The notes: generated from the sequence alone by a model not told the origin. Shown: positions 8,733-19,010, numbered from the stretch's first letter. The stretch: DNA of 38,829 nucleotides from JAOUJD01 sp963726405 (GCA_963726405.1 CAVSCF010000008.1:1-38829), one strand, 5' to 3'. Made by a program: numbers and translations.

Positions 8733-9458
8733 ATGTCGACCCCAGACGCCACCGACGAAGACAGCGAGCCGGCCGGCCCGCCCTACCGCCACATCCGCAG
8801 CTTCGCCATGCGCCGCGGCCACATCACGCAGGGCCAGCGGCGCGCCTTCGAGGAGCGGTTCCCGGCGTTCGGCGTGCCGTACGCGGCGTCGCCCCTGGAC
8901 TTCGAGCAGGTGTTCGGCCGGCGCGCTCCCACGGTGCTCGAGATCGGCTTCGGCATGGGCGAGACCACCGCGGCCATCGCCCGCAGCCGACCTGAGGTGA
9001 ATTTCCTCGGCATCGAGGTGTTCACCGCCGGCGTCGGAGCGCTGCTCAAGCGCATCGACGAACTCGCTTTGACCAACGTTCGCATCGTCCACCACGACGC
9101 TGTCGAAGTCGTCCGCGACATGATCGCGCCGGATTCCCTGGCGGGCGTGCACATCTATTTCCCCGATCCGTGGCAGAAGAAGCGCCACCACAAGCGCCGC
9201 CTGATCGCGCAGCCCTTCGTCGGCATGCTGGCGAGCCGGATCGCGCCCGGCGGGTACCTGCACTGCGCGACCGACTGGGAGGATTACGCGCAGCAGATGC
9301 TCGACGTGCTGGGTCAGGAGCCGCAACTCGTCAACACCGCGGCGGGTTTCGCGGATGCGCCCGCGAATCCGCTCTGCGAACGCCCGACCACGAAATTCAA
9401 CGCGCGTGGCAGCCGGCTCGGCCACGGGACCTGGGATCTCGTCTTCGTGCGGCGTTGA
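8733..9458 (+). CDS. trmB: TrmB tRNA (guanine-N7-)-methyltransferase
   Basis: This SAM-dependent enzyme methylates N7 of G46 in tRNA. It is 241 residues from ATG 8733. The AdoMet loop is EIGFGMGETT at about residue 70, and the family-defining block YFPDPWQKKRHHKRRL lies at about 145-160. The TKFNARG motif with GHGTWDL lies near the C-terminus. In-frame codons upstream of 8733 overlap the divergent gene's leader and are not protein-like, so I reject longer starts. It is the last gene after the thiamine cluster but is separated from thiG by the minus-strand MaoC/Pta gene, an insertion into the thiS-thiG-trmB order I would expect in related genomes. Confidence 0.95.
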   Translation: MSTPDATDEDSEPAGPPYRHIRSFAMRRGHITQGQRRAFEERFPAFGVPYAASPLDFEQVFGRRAPTVLEIGFGMGETTAAIARSRPEVNFLGIEVFTAGVGALLKRIDELALTNVRIVHHDAVEVVRDMIAPDSLAGVHIYFPDPWQKKRHHKRRLIAQPFVGMLASRIAPGGYLHCATDWEDYAQQMLDVLGQEPQLVNTAAGFADAPANPLCERPTTKFNARGSRLGHGTWDLVFVRR

Positions 9459-9778
9459 ACGCGTGTGCAGCGCGCCCGGTCGCCAAGCGCCGTACGATCC
9501 GGCGCTTCCCCATACGCAACGCGGGTGCACGGCCGACCTCCTCGCGCAGGACGCAGGCCTCCTGCTCATTGAACCTTCGTGCAATTGGCGGTGGCGTGGG
9601 TCCCGCCTAATCTCGCGGTCGCTGCGCATGGCGCGCATTCACCGGTTCTTCTCGTCCGCCTTGTTAGACTCCTCCGGAGTGAACGCGTCGCGACCGGGAA
9701 AACGCGGCACTTGCCGACCATGCGGCCGGACGAAACGCATTCGGCCGGATTCAACATGAACCTTGGGGGAAGATCGAC
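9459..9778. other. intergenic region upstream of aqpZ
   Basis: About 320 bases follow the trmB stop. The aqpZ promoter must lie here, but no convincing -35/-10 pair stands out. GGGGGAAG at about 9765 is a good ribosome binding site for the GTG start at 9779. No RNA gene or additional coding frame was recognised. Confidence 0.4.
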
Positions 9779-10492
9779 GTGACACCGAAATTCGTCGCCG
9801 AATTGCTCGGCACTTTCTGGTTGGTTCTGGGCGGCTGCGGCAGCGCCGTTCTCGCGGCTGCATTCCCTGAACTCGGCATCGGGTTCGTGGGCGTATCGCT
9901 CGCCTTCGGCCTGACGGTAGTCACCGGCGCGTATGCGTTCGGACCGATCTCGGGCGGTCACTTCAACCCTGCCGTGTCGTTCGGTCTCTGGGCGGGCGGA
10001 CGCTTCCCCGCCTCGCAACTGCTGCCATACATCCTGGCGCAGGTCATCGGCGCGGTCATCGGCGCCGCGGTCCTCTACATGATCGCCACCGGTAAAGCCG
10101 GCTTCGACCTGAAGGGCGGCTTCGCGTCGAACGGCTTTGGCGAGCACTCTCCCGGCAAGTACTCGCTCGGAGCGGCGCTGATCACCGAAATCGTGATGAC
10201 CTTCATGTTCCTGATGATCATCCTCGGCACCACGCACAAGCGGGCGCCGGCGGGATTCGCCGGTCTCGCGATCGGCCTGGCGCTGGTGCTGATCCACCTG
10301 ATCAGCATCCCGGTGACGAACACGTCGGTGAATCCGGCGCGCAGCACCGGCCCGGCGCTGTTCGTCGGCGGCTGGGCGATCGAGCAGCTCTGGCTGTTCT
10401 GGGTCGCGCCGATCGTCGGTGCGGTCATCGCCGGCTGGGCCTCGCGCACGGTGTTCGACTCGGCTGACGCGCCGCCGGTCGCCGGCAAGTAG
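9779..10492 (+). CDS. aqpZ: aquaporin Z
   Basis: This 237-residue integral inner-membrane channel passes water. It has six membrane segments and both pore NPA motifs: GGHFNPAVSFG near residue 62 and TSVNPARSTGPAL near 185. The arginine directly after the second NPA is the selectivity-filter Arg of water-specific aquaporins. The length matches AqpZ (about 230). The start is GTG, supported by GGGGGAAG at a suitable distance upstream. The gene is monocistronic and ends in a clear terminator. Confidence 0.95.
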   Translation: MTPKFVAELLGTFWLVLGGCGSAVLAAAFPELGIGFVGVSLAFGLTVVTGAYAFGPISGGHFNPAVSFGLWAGGRFPASQLLPYILAQVIGAVIGAAVLYMIATGKAGFDLKGGFASNGFGEHSPGKYSLGAALITEIVMTFMFLMIILGTTHKRAPAGFAGLAIGLALVLIHLISIPVTNTSVNPARSTGPALFVGGWAIEQLWLFWVAPIVGAVIAGWASRTVFDSADAPPVAGK

Positions 10493-10511
10493 AGGTCCGT
10501 CACGGAAGTCC

Positions 10512-10548
10512 GGGGCGGTGCGACGCGAGTCCACCGCCCCTTTTCTTT
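10512..10548 (+). terminator. Rho-independent terminator of aqpZ
   Basis: GGGGCGGTG (10512-10520) pairs with CACCGCCCC (10532-10540) and is followed directly by TTTTCTTT. It lies 20 bases after the aqpZ stop. Confidence 0.9.
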
Positions 10549-10595
10549 CGTCCCGTCGTTCGTGCTCGCCGTGCTCTTGCCCGCTGCCTGCAACG

Positions 10596-10788
10596 CGCCC
10601 TGTTTGGCTCCTCACGCTGGTGCGGCTCGACGTCGAGCGCGGCGAATACACGGACAGCGACCAGAACGCCATGCTGAAGATGTTCGCCCTTGCCAAGGGC
10701 CTGGCGAAGGGCCAGCAGCCCGACGTCGGCGAGGAGGGAACGATCGAGCCGGCGGACGCCGCGCGCTGGGGCCGATCGACGCCTGACT
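10596..10788 (+). pseudogene. possible small unknown gene or gene fragment
   Basis: A protein-like stretch reads LTLVRLDVERGEYTDSDQN and continues through an acidic, alanine-rich part to about 10775. A one-base shift there would lead to the TGA at 10786. No start codon with a ribosome binding site is obvious. An upstream frame offers a short hydrophobic segment ending LPAAC near 10560-10590, which would need another shift to join. I do not recognise a family. It could be a decayed gene or chance, and it ends just before the convergent AAA ATPase gene. Confidence 0.25.
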
Positions 10789-10812
10789 CGCGCGGTGCGA
10801 TCCGGACGTCAG

Positions 10813-12345
10813 CTAGGCGGCCTGCGGCAGGGCGTCGTCGCCGCTCGACCCGGGCTCGTCGTCCGCGTACACCGCCCGCTCGGACGCCCACGCGCGCAAG
10901 GCATCGATCTTCTCGGCCATCACCACGGACAGCGGCCGGGTGCGCTCGATCTCCGCGAGGATGTCAGCCGGTCGCATCGCCTCGCCGCGAGCGCGCGCCT
11001 CGAACGACGCCGACACGATCGCCTGCTCGATCTCGGCGCCGGAAAAGCCCTCCGCGAGCCGCGCGATGCCCTCAACCTCGAACTGCTTCGGGTCGTGCGC
11101 GCGCTTCTTCAGGTGGATCGACGCGATCTGCGCGCGCGCCGCATCGCCAGGAAAGTCGACGAAGAAGATCTCGTCGAAGCGGCCCTTGCGGATCAGTTCC
11201 GGGGGAAGCTGCGAGATGTCGTTCGATGTGGCCACGATGAACACCGGCTCCGTGCGCTCCGACATCCACGTGAGCAGGCTGCCGAGCACGCGCCGGGATA
11301 CCCCGCCGTCCCCATCGCCCGAGTCGGTGGAAATGCCCTTCTCGAGCTCGTCGATCCACAGCACGCAGGGCGACATGCTTTCGGCGGCCGCGAAGGCATT
11401 GCGCAGGTTGCGTTCGGTCTCGCCGTAGTACTTGTTGTAGAGCGTGCCGAAGTCGAGGCGCATCAGCGGCACGCCCCACTCGCCGGCCACGGCGCGCGCC
11501 GCCAGGCTCTTGCCGCCGCCCTGCACGCCGAGCAGCACGATGCCTTTCGGCCGGTCGACCTGGCTCGACGCCGGATCGAGGAAGGGCGCACGGCGCAGGC
11601 TGATCCAGTGCTTCAGCCGCGCGAGTCCGCCGACGTCGTCGAAGCGCACGCTGCTCTGTTCGTAGCCGATCGTGCCGCCGCCACCGAGCGCTTCGTACTT
11701 GATCTCGAGGACGCGGCGCACGTCCTGCTTGTTGATCTCGCCGTCGGCCCGCAGCGCGGACCGCACGAGCCGTCGCACGTCGTCCTGTTCCATGCCGAGC
11801 AGATGCATGATCAGCATGTCGAGCGCGGCGCGGTCGCCGCGCGGCTTCTCGCCCGTCTGCTTCTCGTGCCGCCTCGCTTCCTCGGTCACGATGGCGCGGA
11901 TCGCGTCGCGATCCGGCAGCGTCGGACGGAAGTGCGCTGACAGCCGGAGGATCTCGGACGGCAGGTCGTCGAGCCGCGGGCTGACGAACACGAGCGTGCG
12001 CGCCGTCCGGTAGTGCGACAGCGCGATCTCGCGGATCAGCCGCATCGACACCGGGTCCTTGAACCCGGGATGCGCGTCGCACAGCACGTAGACGCCGTTC
12101 TGCGGCGTCTTGTCGATGTGCTTCAGCGCATCGAGCAGGTCGTTGGTCTGGTAGATCGCCTCGTCGCGCCCGTGCCGCCGGATGCCGCTCGTGATGCTCC
12201 ATGAGAGCAGCAGCTGGTTTTCGAGGTTGCACGCCTTCTGCAGCAGCTCAAGGATGCGCGGCTCCTCGTGCGACTCGATCAGGATGATCGGAAACCGCGC
12301 GCGCAGCAGGGTCCCCAGTTCCGAAACTTCGTCACGGGCGTTCAT
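10813..12345 (-). CDS. Ycf46-like AAA family ATPase
   Basis: This 510-residue cytoplasmic protein has an N-terminal domain of about 230 residues, typical of Ycf46-type proteins, followed by one AAA+ module. Walker A is GVQGGGKS (273-280), Walker B is VLWIDELEKG (about 328-337), and sensor 1 is FIVATSND. The arginine-finger region is LIRKGRFDEIFFVDFP, and the C-terminal lid contains FSGAEIEQAI. Ycf46 homologues occur in plastids and many bacteria, and a role in photosynthetic or carbon metabolism regulation has been proposed in cyanobacteria. The function here is unknown. It is followed (9 bases upstream in DNA) by the DUF6498 gene, so it may end a minus-strand transcript running from the DUF1439 gene. 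Confidence 0.88.
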   Translation of the reverse strand: MNARDEVSELGTLLRARFPIILIESHEEPRILELLQKACNLENQLLLSWSITSGIRRHGRDEAIYQTNDLLDALKHIDKTPQNGVYVLCDAHPGFKDPVSMRLIREIALSHYRTARTLVFVSPRLDDLPSEILRLSAHFRPTLPDRDAIRAIVTEEARRHEKQTGEKPRGDRAALDMLIMHLLGMEQDDVRRLVRSALRADGEINKQDVRRVLEIKYEALGGGGTIGYEQSSVRFDDVGGLARLKHWISLRRAPFLDPASSQVDRPKGIVLLGVQGGGKSLAARAVAGEWGVPLMRLDFGTLYNKYYGETERNLRNAFAAAESMSPCVLWIDELEKGISTDSGDGDGGVSRRVLGSLLTWMSERTEPVFIVATSNDISQLPPELIRKGRFDEIFFVDFPGDAARAQIASIHLKKRAHDPKQFEVEGIARLAEGFSGAEIEQAIVSASFEARARGEAMRPADILAEIERTRPLSVVMAEKIDALRAWASERAVYADDEPGSSGDDALPQAA

Positions 12346-12354
12346 GGGCTTCCT

Positions 12355-13041
12355 TCATCCGGACATGACAGCGGTGCGGTTTTCGCGCGCGGGCTGCTGC
12401 GCGGCCTGGCGGTGCTCGCGGCCGAGCGCGACCAGGTCGTAAGCGAGCTTCAACCCGACGAGCATCAGCGCGCCGACCACCGGCGCCCCGAGCGCCTGCA
12501 CGAGGAATCCGCTCGCGATCAGCGTCACGTGCAGGATGACGATGCGGCCATACGGCGCGCCCATCAGGTCCTTCAGCGGCGGCAGCGCTTCGCGGGTGCG
12601 CGCAAGCCATTGCGCCAGTCCGCTGACATGCAGCAGCACGATCGCGATCACGGCCAGCCAGCCGTCGCGCTCGGCGAAGAGGTAGTGCAGCATCGCGGAT
12701 GCGGGCGCGCCCAGCCCGCCATCCATCGCCTGGCGCCCGAGTTCCCCGGTGCCGAACAGCAGCACGACGAACACGCCGTGCACGGCCGTGAACATTCCGT
12801 AGTGCACGGTGAAGAAGGCCGCCAGCGCCACGCCGCCGACGAGGCCGGCGGCACCCATCCGCGCGCCGGTGACGACAAGCTTCACGACGTGCAGCACGCC
12901 GATCACGACGTTCTCGAACCAGAACAGCATCATCACCACGAAGGGCGACCATCCGAGCACGAGCACGCCCCACGCGAGCACGACGGCGCCGGCCAGTGCC
13001 AGCGCGCGGTCGAGGACGGCGGCGACGCGCTCGCTGGTCAT
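12355..13041 (-). CDS. DUF6498-type integral membrane protein
   Basis: This protein of about 228 residues has five to six predicted membrane segments and a FWFENVVIGVLH block near residue 45, which I associate with the DUF6498 family of unknown function. ATG 13041 was chosen because it overlaps the uppP stop in the ATGA arrangement, which implies translational coupling. In-frame codons up to 13113 lie inside uppP and are less likely. The C-terminus is charged and probably cytoplasmic. No enzymatic motif is visible. Confidence 0.75.
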   Translation of the reverse strand: MTSERVAAVLDRALALAGAVVLAWGVLVLGWSPFVVMMLFWFENVVIGVLHVVKLVVTGARMGAAGLVGGVALAAFFTVHYGMFTAVHGVFVVLLFGTGELGRQAMDGGLGAPASAMLHYLFAERDGWLAVIAIVLLHVSGLAQWLARTREALPPLKDLMGAPYGRIVILHVTLIASGFLVQALGAPVVGALMLVGLKLAYDLVALGREHRQAAQQPARENRTAVMSG

Positions 13042-13898
13042 CCGTGCGACCAGCTCACCCAGCCCGTGTACGCAGTCAGCAGCACAACGGCGCCGAACGC
13101 CAGGCGGTACCACGCGAACACGGTGAAATCATGCGTCGAGATGTAGCGGATCAGCCAGCGGATGCACAGCAGCGCCGAGACGAACGCGAACACGGTGCCC
13201 ACCGCGAACAGCGGCAGGTCCGCGGCCGACAGCGCGCCGCGCTGCTTCCACAGCGAATACACGCCGGCACCGATCAGCGTGGGGATCGCCAGGTAGAAGC
13301 TGAACTCGGTGGCGGCCCGGCGCGACAGGCCGAACAGCATGCCGCCGATGATCGTCGCCCCCGAGCGGCTGGTTCCGGGAATCAACGCGAGGCACTGCAC
13401 CAGCCCGACCTTCAGCGCATCGAGCATCGTCATGTCGTCGACCGTCTCGACGCGCGCCACGCGCCGTCCCTCGAGGTCGCGCTCGCCGAAGGCGCGCCGG
13501 TGACGCGCCTCGACCCAAAGGATGATCAGGCCGCCGACGATGAACGCGATGGCCACCGGCACCGGATGAAAGAGCCTGGCCTTGATGAACGAGCCGAGGG
13601 CGAGTCCGAACACGACCGCCGGAATGAAGGCGACGATCACGTTGACCGCGAAGCGCTGCGCGGTGCGTTCACGCATGATGCCCGCCAGCGTGTCGAGGAG
13701 CTTGCGCCGGTACTCCCATATCACGGCGAACATGGCGCCGGTCTGGATCGCGATTTCGAACGTCGCCACGTTCTCGCCGGTGAAGTCGAGCAGCGAGCTC
13801 GCGAGGATCAGGTGGCCGGTCGACGAGATCGGCAGGAATTCGGTCAGCCCCTCGACGATCCCGAGGATGGCGGCCTTGATCAGCAGTGCGATGTCCAT
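13038..13898 (-). CDS. uppP: undecaprenyl-diphosphatase UppP (BacA)
   Basis: This 286-residue inner-membrane enzyme dephosphorylates undecaprenyl diphosphate to recycle the lipid carrier of peptidoglycan and polysaccharide synthesis. It also confers bacitracin tolerance. Both signature blocks are present: EGLTEFLPISSTGHL (about residues 16-30, with the catalytic Glu and His) and PGTSRSGATIIGG (about 173-185). The topology is multi-spanning and the length is typical. The start ATG at 13898 lies 18 bases after the upstream DUF1439 stop, and the stop overlaps the downstream DUF6498 start. Confidence 0.96.
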   Translation of the reverse strand: MDIALLIKAAILGIVEGLTEFLPISSTGHLILASSLLDFTGENVATFEIAIQTGAMFAVIWEYRRKLLDTLAGIMRERTAQRFAVNVIVAFIPAVVFGLALGSFIKARLFHPVPVAIAFIVGGLIILWVEARHRRAFGERDLEGRRVARVETVDDMTMLDALKVGLVQCLALIPGTSRSGATIIGGMLFGLSRRAATEFSFYLAIPTLIGAGVYSLWKQRGALSAADLPLFAVGTVFAFVSALLCIRWLIRYISTHDFTVFAWYRLAFGAVVLLTAYTGWVSWSHG

Positions 13899-13916
13899 GG
13901 CGGCGTGGCCTGTGCG

Positions 13917-14450
13917 TTACTTCGGCGAGAGGTCGACCCGGACCCCGAACGTACCGACAGACAGGGCGGTGGCCTGGTAGATCACGCCGTCGCGGTTCAG
14001 CTCCTCCGGTCGGAACGCCAGCAGCGGCAGGCGCCCCAGCGTTTCGCCGGCTGTCAGGTCGCCCGATCCGATGTTGAAGAACGGAATCGACGGCAGGCGG
14101 ATCTGCTCGATGCGGGCATCCGCCAGGTCGATCCCCGTGCGGCCTTCGTTGAGTTCCGGCTTGCCGGAGATCGCGACGTAGACCGACAGCGGCAGGCCCG
14201 CCGGAGACTCCTTGAGACGGAAAGCCCACTCCAGTTGCACGCGCTGGGCCTGCGTCTGGATGCCGACATCGGGTCCGCTGATGACAAGCCCTTCGAACGC
14301 TCCGAACACCTTGCGAAGGTCCGTCTTCTCGCGGTCGACGAAGGCGCGCTGCGCGATGTCCGAGCGGGCGAGATGGATGGCGGGCGGGCCGAACGACGTG
14401 CACGCCGCGAGCACGAACGCGGCGCACAGCAGCAAGATCCATTGCTTCAT
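13917..14450 (-). CDS. DUF1439 (YceB-like) lipoprotein
   Basis: This 177-residue protein has a lipoprotein signal peptide: a hydrophobic stretch, then LAAC at about residues 14-17, so Cys17 would be lipidated. The mature domain (VQLEWAFRLKES, KPELNEG) fits DUF1439, whose members are predicted to be outer-membrane lipoproteins of the lipid-binding BPI-like fold type. The substrate is unknown. It precedes uppP by 18 bases, so both may be co-transcribed envelope genes. Confidence 0.78.
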   Translation of the reverse strand: MKQWILLLCAAFVLAACTSFGPPAIHLARSDIAQRAFVDREKTDLRKVFGAFEGLVISGPDVGIQTQAQRVQLEWAFRLKESPAGLPLSVYVAISGKPELNEGRTGIDLADARIEQIRLPSIPFFNIGSGDLTAGETLGRLPLLAFRPEELNRDGVIYQATALSVGTFGVRVDLSPK

Positions 14451-14512
14451 GCCTGACTCCCTGCGATGTGCGCAGCGGCGGGCATGTTAAGGCACTGGCG
14501 TAGAGGGCGCGT

Positions 14513-16258
14513 TCAAGAGCGAACGGCGTGCCGGCTCGACACCCGCGCCGCTTCCTCGAGCGCGTCGGCGAGACGGCGGGCGAGCAGCACGGCGTTGGTC
14601 GCGTCGCCCCCGCGCGCCGTGTGCGCGAGCGCGGTGACGAGTCCGATCTCATCGCGGCCGCCGTGGCGCTTCCACGCATCCTTCAGGCGATGGGCTTCGG
14701 CCCACAACGCCATCATCGCCGTCTTGTCCGCATTCTTCCGTAGCCGCGCGGCGGACTTGAGGAACTCCTGGTGCAGTCGTGCCTGGTCGCTGCCGGAAGC
14801 ACGGGTCGCGGGCACCGGACTCGTTGCCGGCATTGACGGCAGCGCCGACAGGTCGATCGCGACGCGCGTAAGGTCCGCCTCGAACTTGAGCTGGAAGCGG
14901 AAGGTCGCGCCGGCGCCGGGCACGACCTCGTGCGTGACCGTGGCGCCGAGGAAGTCGATTTGCTGGTGCAACTGCACGCGGCCCGGATAGCCCGTCCCGC
15001 CCTGCCGCGTCACGGTTGCATTGACGAAGGGCTTCAGCATCTTCGCCGCCTGCGCATCGTTCATTCCGGTCGCGGTGACCTCCGCGTTCAGATGGATCTC
15101 GCGGCCTTCGCCGGCGGCGGTGCGCAGATGGACGACGATCTCGCCGACCTCGGTCACCCTCACCACGCTGTCGACCAGGCTGACGAGCACTCGACGCAGG
15201 CGCGCCGGATCGCCGCGCAGCGCCACGCCATGGAGCTCGCCGTCCTCGTAGCGGAAGCCGAGTCCGAGCCGTTCGGCTCGGCCGGCGAGCCGGCGGACGG
15301 CGTCGCCACAGGCTTCTTCCAGCGTGAACGAAGCGATGCGCTCGGCAGCGCCGGCGCTGGCCGGTGCCGCCGGAGCCGGCGCGGCGACCGGCGACGGCGC
15401 CACGACGCGCGCGTTGTCGGCAGCCGCCGGCGCGCGGTTGTGCTTGAGTGCCTCGACCTGCGCGCGCAGTTCGTGCTCCGCGGCCGCCGCCTGGGCGCGC
15501 ATGCGCTTCAGTTCGGCACGCCCGCGCCGGACCTGCGAGATGTCGCGCGCGATGGCGACGAAGCCTTTCGTCTCGCCGCTGCCGAAGTCCGCGATCGACA
15601 CCTCGACCGGAAACTGGCGCCCGTCGCTGCGCTGGGCGACCAGTTCCTGCGTCCGTCCCTGGGCCTTGCCGGTGGCCAGGTCGCTCGCGAACGCCGCGTT
15701 GTCTGGCGAGCGGTGCATCGGCGGCAGCATCACGTCCGACAGCAACTGTCCGGTCGCTTCGTCGGCCTTCACCTTGAACAGCCGCTCGGCCGCCGGGTTG
15801 ATGTACGTGATCCGGCCCGCGGCGTCGAGCGCGAACATGCCGTCGAGCGCGGCTGCGAACAGCGCTTCCCAAGAACCCATGCGCCGCTCCGACTCGCGCC
15901 GGTCCCGGGCGGCACGCTGCGCGGCGAACATCAGTTCATCCGAAAGCCGTGTCAGCTCCTTCGCCGTGGATTCGCGCGGATGCTCGGCGAACCGGCCATC
16001 CATGCCGACCACGAGATCGGTCAGTCGGCGTACCGCGACCGCCAGCGAACGCGACCGCAGTTCGAACGCGAAGAGCCCGAAGGCAATGCCGAGGGACAGC
16101 CCGCCGAACGCGGCGAGCCACAGGCGTTCGCGGGAATCGATCCCGCCGAGGTTCGACAGCATCGCCCCGAGCGCCCAGGCGTCGGCGGGCAGCAGGGCCA
16201 GTGCCGCGGCGGCCACGGGGGCGGAAGCAAGGAGGCGACGGTTGAGAGCGGCGGGCAT
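14513..16258 (-). CDS. PAS-domain protein with degenerate kinase core and HPt-like tail
   Basis: This protein of about 581 residues has two N-terminal membrane segments (about 10-70), a HAMP-like linker and a PAS domain (about 128-240, with GRITYINPAAERLFKV). A coiled coil (about 240-270) and an Ala/Pro-rich linker follow. A HATPase-like fold (about 310-470) has lost the ATP-binding residues: the N-box reads LVSLVDSVVR, and the G1 box reads VTATGM where DTGxG is expected. The C-terminal helical domain (about 500-575) contains AHRLKDAWKRHG, like the phosphorylated AHxLKG motif of HPt domains, and a GD pair typical of HPt. No DHp phosphoacceptor helix is visible. It is probably a sensory scaffold or phosphotransfer protein without kinase activity. 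ATG 16258 is preferred because 46 upstream in-frame codons are not membrane- or signal-like. Confidence 0.7.
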   Translation of the reverse strand: MPAALNRRLLASAPVAAAALALLPADAWALGAMLSNLGGIDSRERLWLAAFGGLSLGIAFGLFAFELRSRSLAVAVRRLTDLVVGMDGRFAEHPRESTAKELTRLSDELMFAAQRAARDRRESERRMGSWEALFAAALDGMFALDAAGRITYINPAAERLFKVKADEATGQLLSDVMLPPMHRSPDNAAFASDLATGKAQGRTQELVAQRSDGRQFPVEVSIADFGSGETKGFVAIARDISQVRRGRAELKRMRAQAAAAEHELRAQVEALKHNRAPAAADNARVVAPSPVAAPAPAAPASAGAAERIASFTLEEACGDAVRRLAGRAERLGLGFRYEDGELHGVALRGDPARLRRVLVSLVDSVVRVTEVGEIVVHLRTAAGEGREIHLNAEVTATGMNDAQAAKMLKPFVNATVTRQGGTGYPGRVQLHQQIDFLGATVTHEVVPGAGATFRFQLKFEADLTRVAIDLSALPSMPATSPVPATRASGSDQARLHQEFLKSAARLRKNADKTAMMALWAEAHRLKDAWKRHGGRDEIGLVTALAHTARGGDATNAVLLARRLADALEEAARVSSRHAVRS

Positions 16259-17011
16259 CGCGATTGGATACGCCCCGCCGTTGCGCAGGGCACCGCCCGA
16301 TGCTGCCCGACTCGGGCACCCTGAAGCAGCCGATAAGAGCGCAACAGGGGCGCCAATTCGGGGACGTGCGCAGGCGGGCTGGGTGTGATTCCTCAAGTGG
16401 TTGTTATTGCTGGTTCGCGCCGCTTGCGCGCCGACCGCGCTGCGGGGACCTCGACTCCGCGCGACGCGCGGCGGGCGTCATCCTGCGGAGGGCGTTCTCT
16501 GCGGGCCTGCGGCTTTCGAAGTGAGTCCTTCCGACACCGCCAGTCGTGCCTTCCGTCCAGCGCTTTTGCTGGCCCGCCGCAGCCGCTGGACTGCTACGCC
16601 CGCCGCATCGCGCCGCGCTTCGCGAGGCACCCCGCATCACGGTCGACGCGCCGAGCGTTGTGGCTGCGCCTAGCCTGAAATCAGCATCATCGCCGTGCCG
16701 GATTGCGACGGCTACGCCAGGCGCACATTGCGCATATCCAACGTGGCCTCAGCGCGCGGCGCCTGAGCAGGCAGTGGGGTGCCTCGCGCAGCGACCGTCA
16801 GGCGGCGGGCGTAGCAGTGGCGCGAGAGCGGCGGGCCTGGAGGGCCTGAACGCAAGCCACCGCGGCCGGATCGGCACGGACGCCTTGCAGACATCTGCTG
16901 GCCCGCAAAAGACGCAATGCGCTGAATGACGCCCGCCGCGACGGGCGCGGAGTCGAGGTACGCCGCAGTCTGCTCAGGCGCAGGAGAGAACCGCCAGGAA
17001 CGGCGTGCGAC
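16259..17011. other. long intergenic region with no gene
   Basis: About 750 bases separate the PAS protein gene from the macB permease gene, both on the minus strand. I find no protein-like frame. Most of it is the large inverted repeat listed separately. Confidence 0.6.
16412..16992. repeat. 580-bp imperfect palindrome (long inverted repeat)
   Basis: The two halves are diverged inverted copies. Matched exact blocks are 16448-16462 with 16945-16959 (15 bp), 16468-16481 with 16926-16939 (14 bp), 16590-16606 with 16802-16818 (17 bp) and 16621-16633 with 16776-16788 (13 bp). The coordinate sums of the pairs are 33407, 33407, 33408 and 33409, so the arms are colinear with almost no net indels about a centre near 16704. 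Each arm is about 240-290 bases and encodes nothing recognisable. It could be two inverted copies of a decayed repeat element, a non-autonomous mobile element, or a locus for a very long hairpin RNA. Confidence 0.75.
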
Positions 17012-18247
<1,236 letters not shown>

Positions 18248-18257
18248 GGCGACGTCC

Positions 18258-19010
18258 TCATGCGACCGCCTCCGGAGCGCGGTCGAGTGCGCGCAGCGCC
18301 TCGGCGGCGGACATCGGCGCCTGACGTTCGTCCGAGACGATCCGGCCGTCGCGGAACATGACGACGCGCGAGGCGAAGGTGGAGACGTCGTGCTCGTGCG
18401 TCACCAGCACGATCGTCATGCCGTCGCCATTTAACTTCTGCAGCAGCGCCATGATCTCCACGCTGGTGCGCGAGTCGAGCGCGCCGGTCGGTTCGTCGGC
18501 GAGAATCAGCGCGGGATTGTTGACGAGCGCGCGCGCGATGGCGACGCGCTGCTGCTGGCCGCCCGACAGCTGGGACGGCTGGTGATCCGAGCGCTCGCCG
18601 AGGCCGACCATCCCGAGCTTGTCGAGCGCGCGCTGGTGCCGCTCCTGCGCCGCGACGTTCGCGTACATCAGCGGCAGCTCGACGTTTTCCAGCGCGCTGG
18701 TGCGCGGAAGCAGGTTGAACTGCTGGAACACGAAGCCGATGCGCCGGTTGCGCACGGCGGCGAGCTGGTCCGAGTCCATCCGCGCGACATCCTCGCCCGC
18801 CAGCCAGTAGTCGCCGGACGACGGCCGGTCGAGGCAGCCGATCATGTTCATGAAGGTCGATTTGCCCGAGCCCGACGGCCCCATCACGGCGACGAACTCG
18901 CCGGCATTGATCTTCAGCGACACGCCGGCGAGCGCGTGCACGACGTTGTCGCCGAGGACGTAGTCCTTGCGCAAGTCATGGGTCTCGATCAACGGCGCCG
19001 CTTTGTCCAT
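18258..19010 (-). CDS. MacB/LolD-type ABC transporter ATPase
   Basis: This 250-residue ATPase drives the neighbouring permease. Walker A is GPSGSGKST near residue 44, the Q-loop is FVFQQFNLLPRTSALEN near 94, and the ABC signature LSGGQQQRVAIARAL is near 147. Walker B with LILADEPTGALDS is near 167, and the H-loop is VTHEHDV near 205. The GDYW and TSALENVELPL patterns are typical of the MacB/LolD subgroup. The adaptor gene ends 89 bases upstream of its start. Confidence 0.93.
   Translation of the reverse strand: MDKAAPLIETHDLRKDYVLGDNVVHALAGVSLKINAGEFVAVMGPSGSGKSTFMNMIGCLDRPSSGDYWLAGEDVARMDSDQLAAVRNRRIGFVFQQFNLLPRTSALENVELPLMYANVAAQERHQRALDKLGMVGLGERSDHQPSQLSGGQQQRVAIARALVNNPALILADEPTGALDSRTSVEIMALLQKLNGDGMTIVLVTHEHDVSTFASRVVMFRDGRIVSDERQAPMSAAEALRALDRAPEAVA

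Noticed and set aside
12996..14456. 486-codon plus-strand frame opposite uppP and the lipoprotein gene
   Set aside because: Composition of an antisense frame; both minus-strand genes have clear family motifs.
16412..16992. Insertion sequence or integron attC array
   Set aside because: No transposase, no target-site duplication, no integrase and no gene cassettes; the symmetry is of a single large palindrome.
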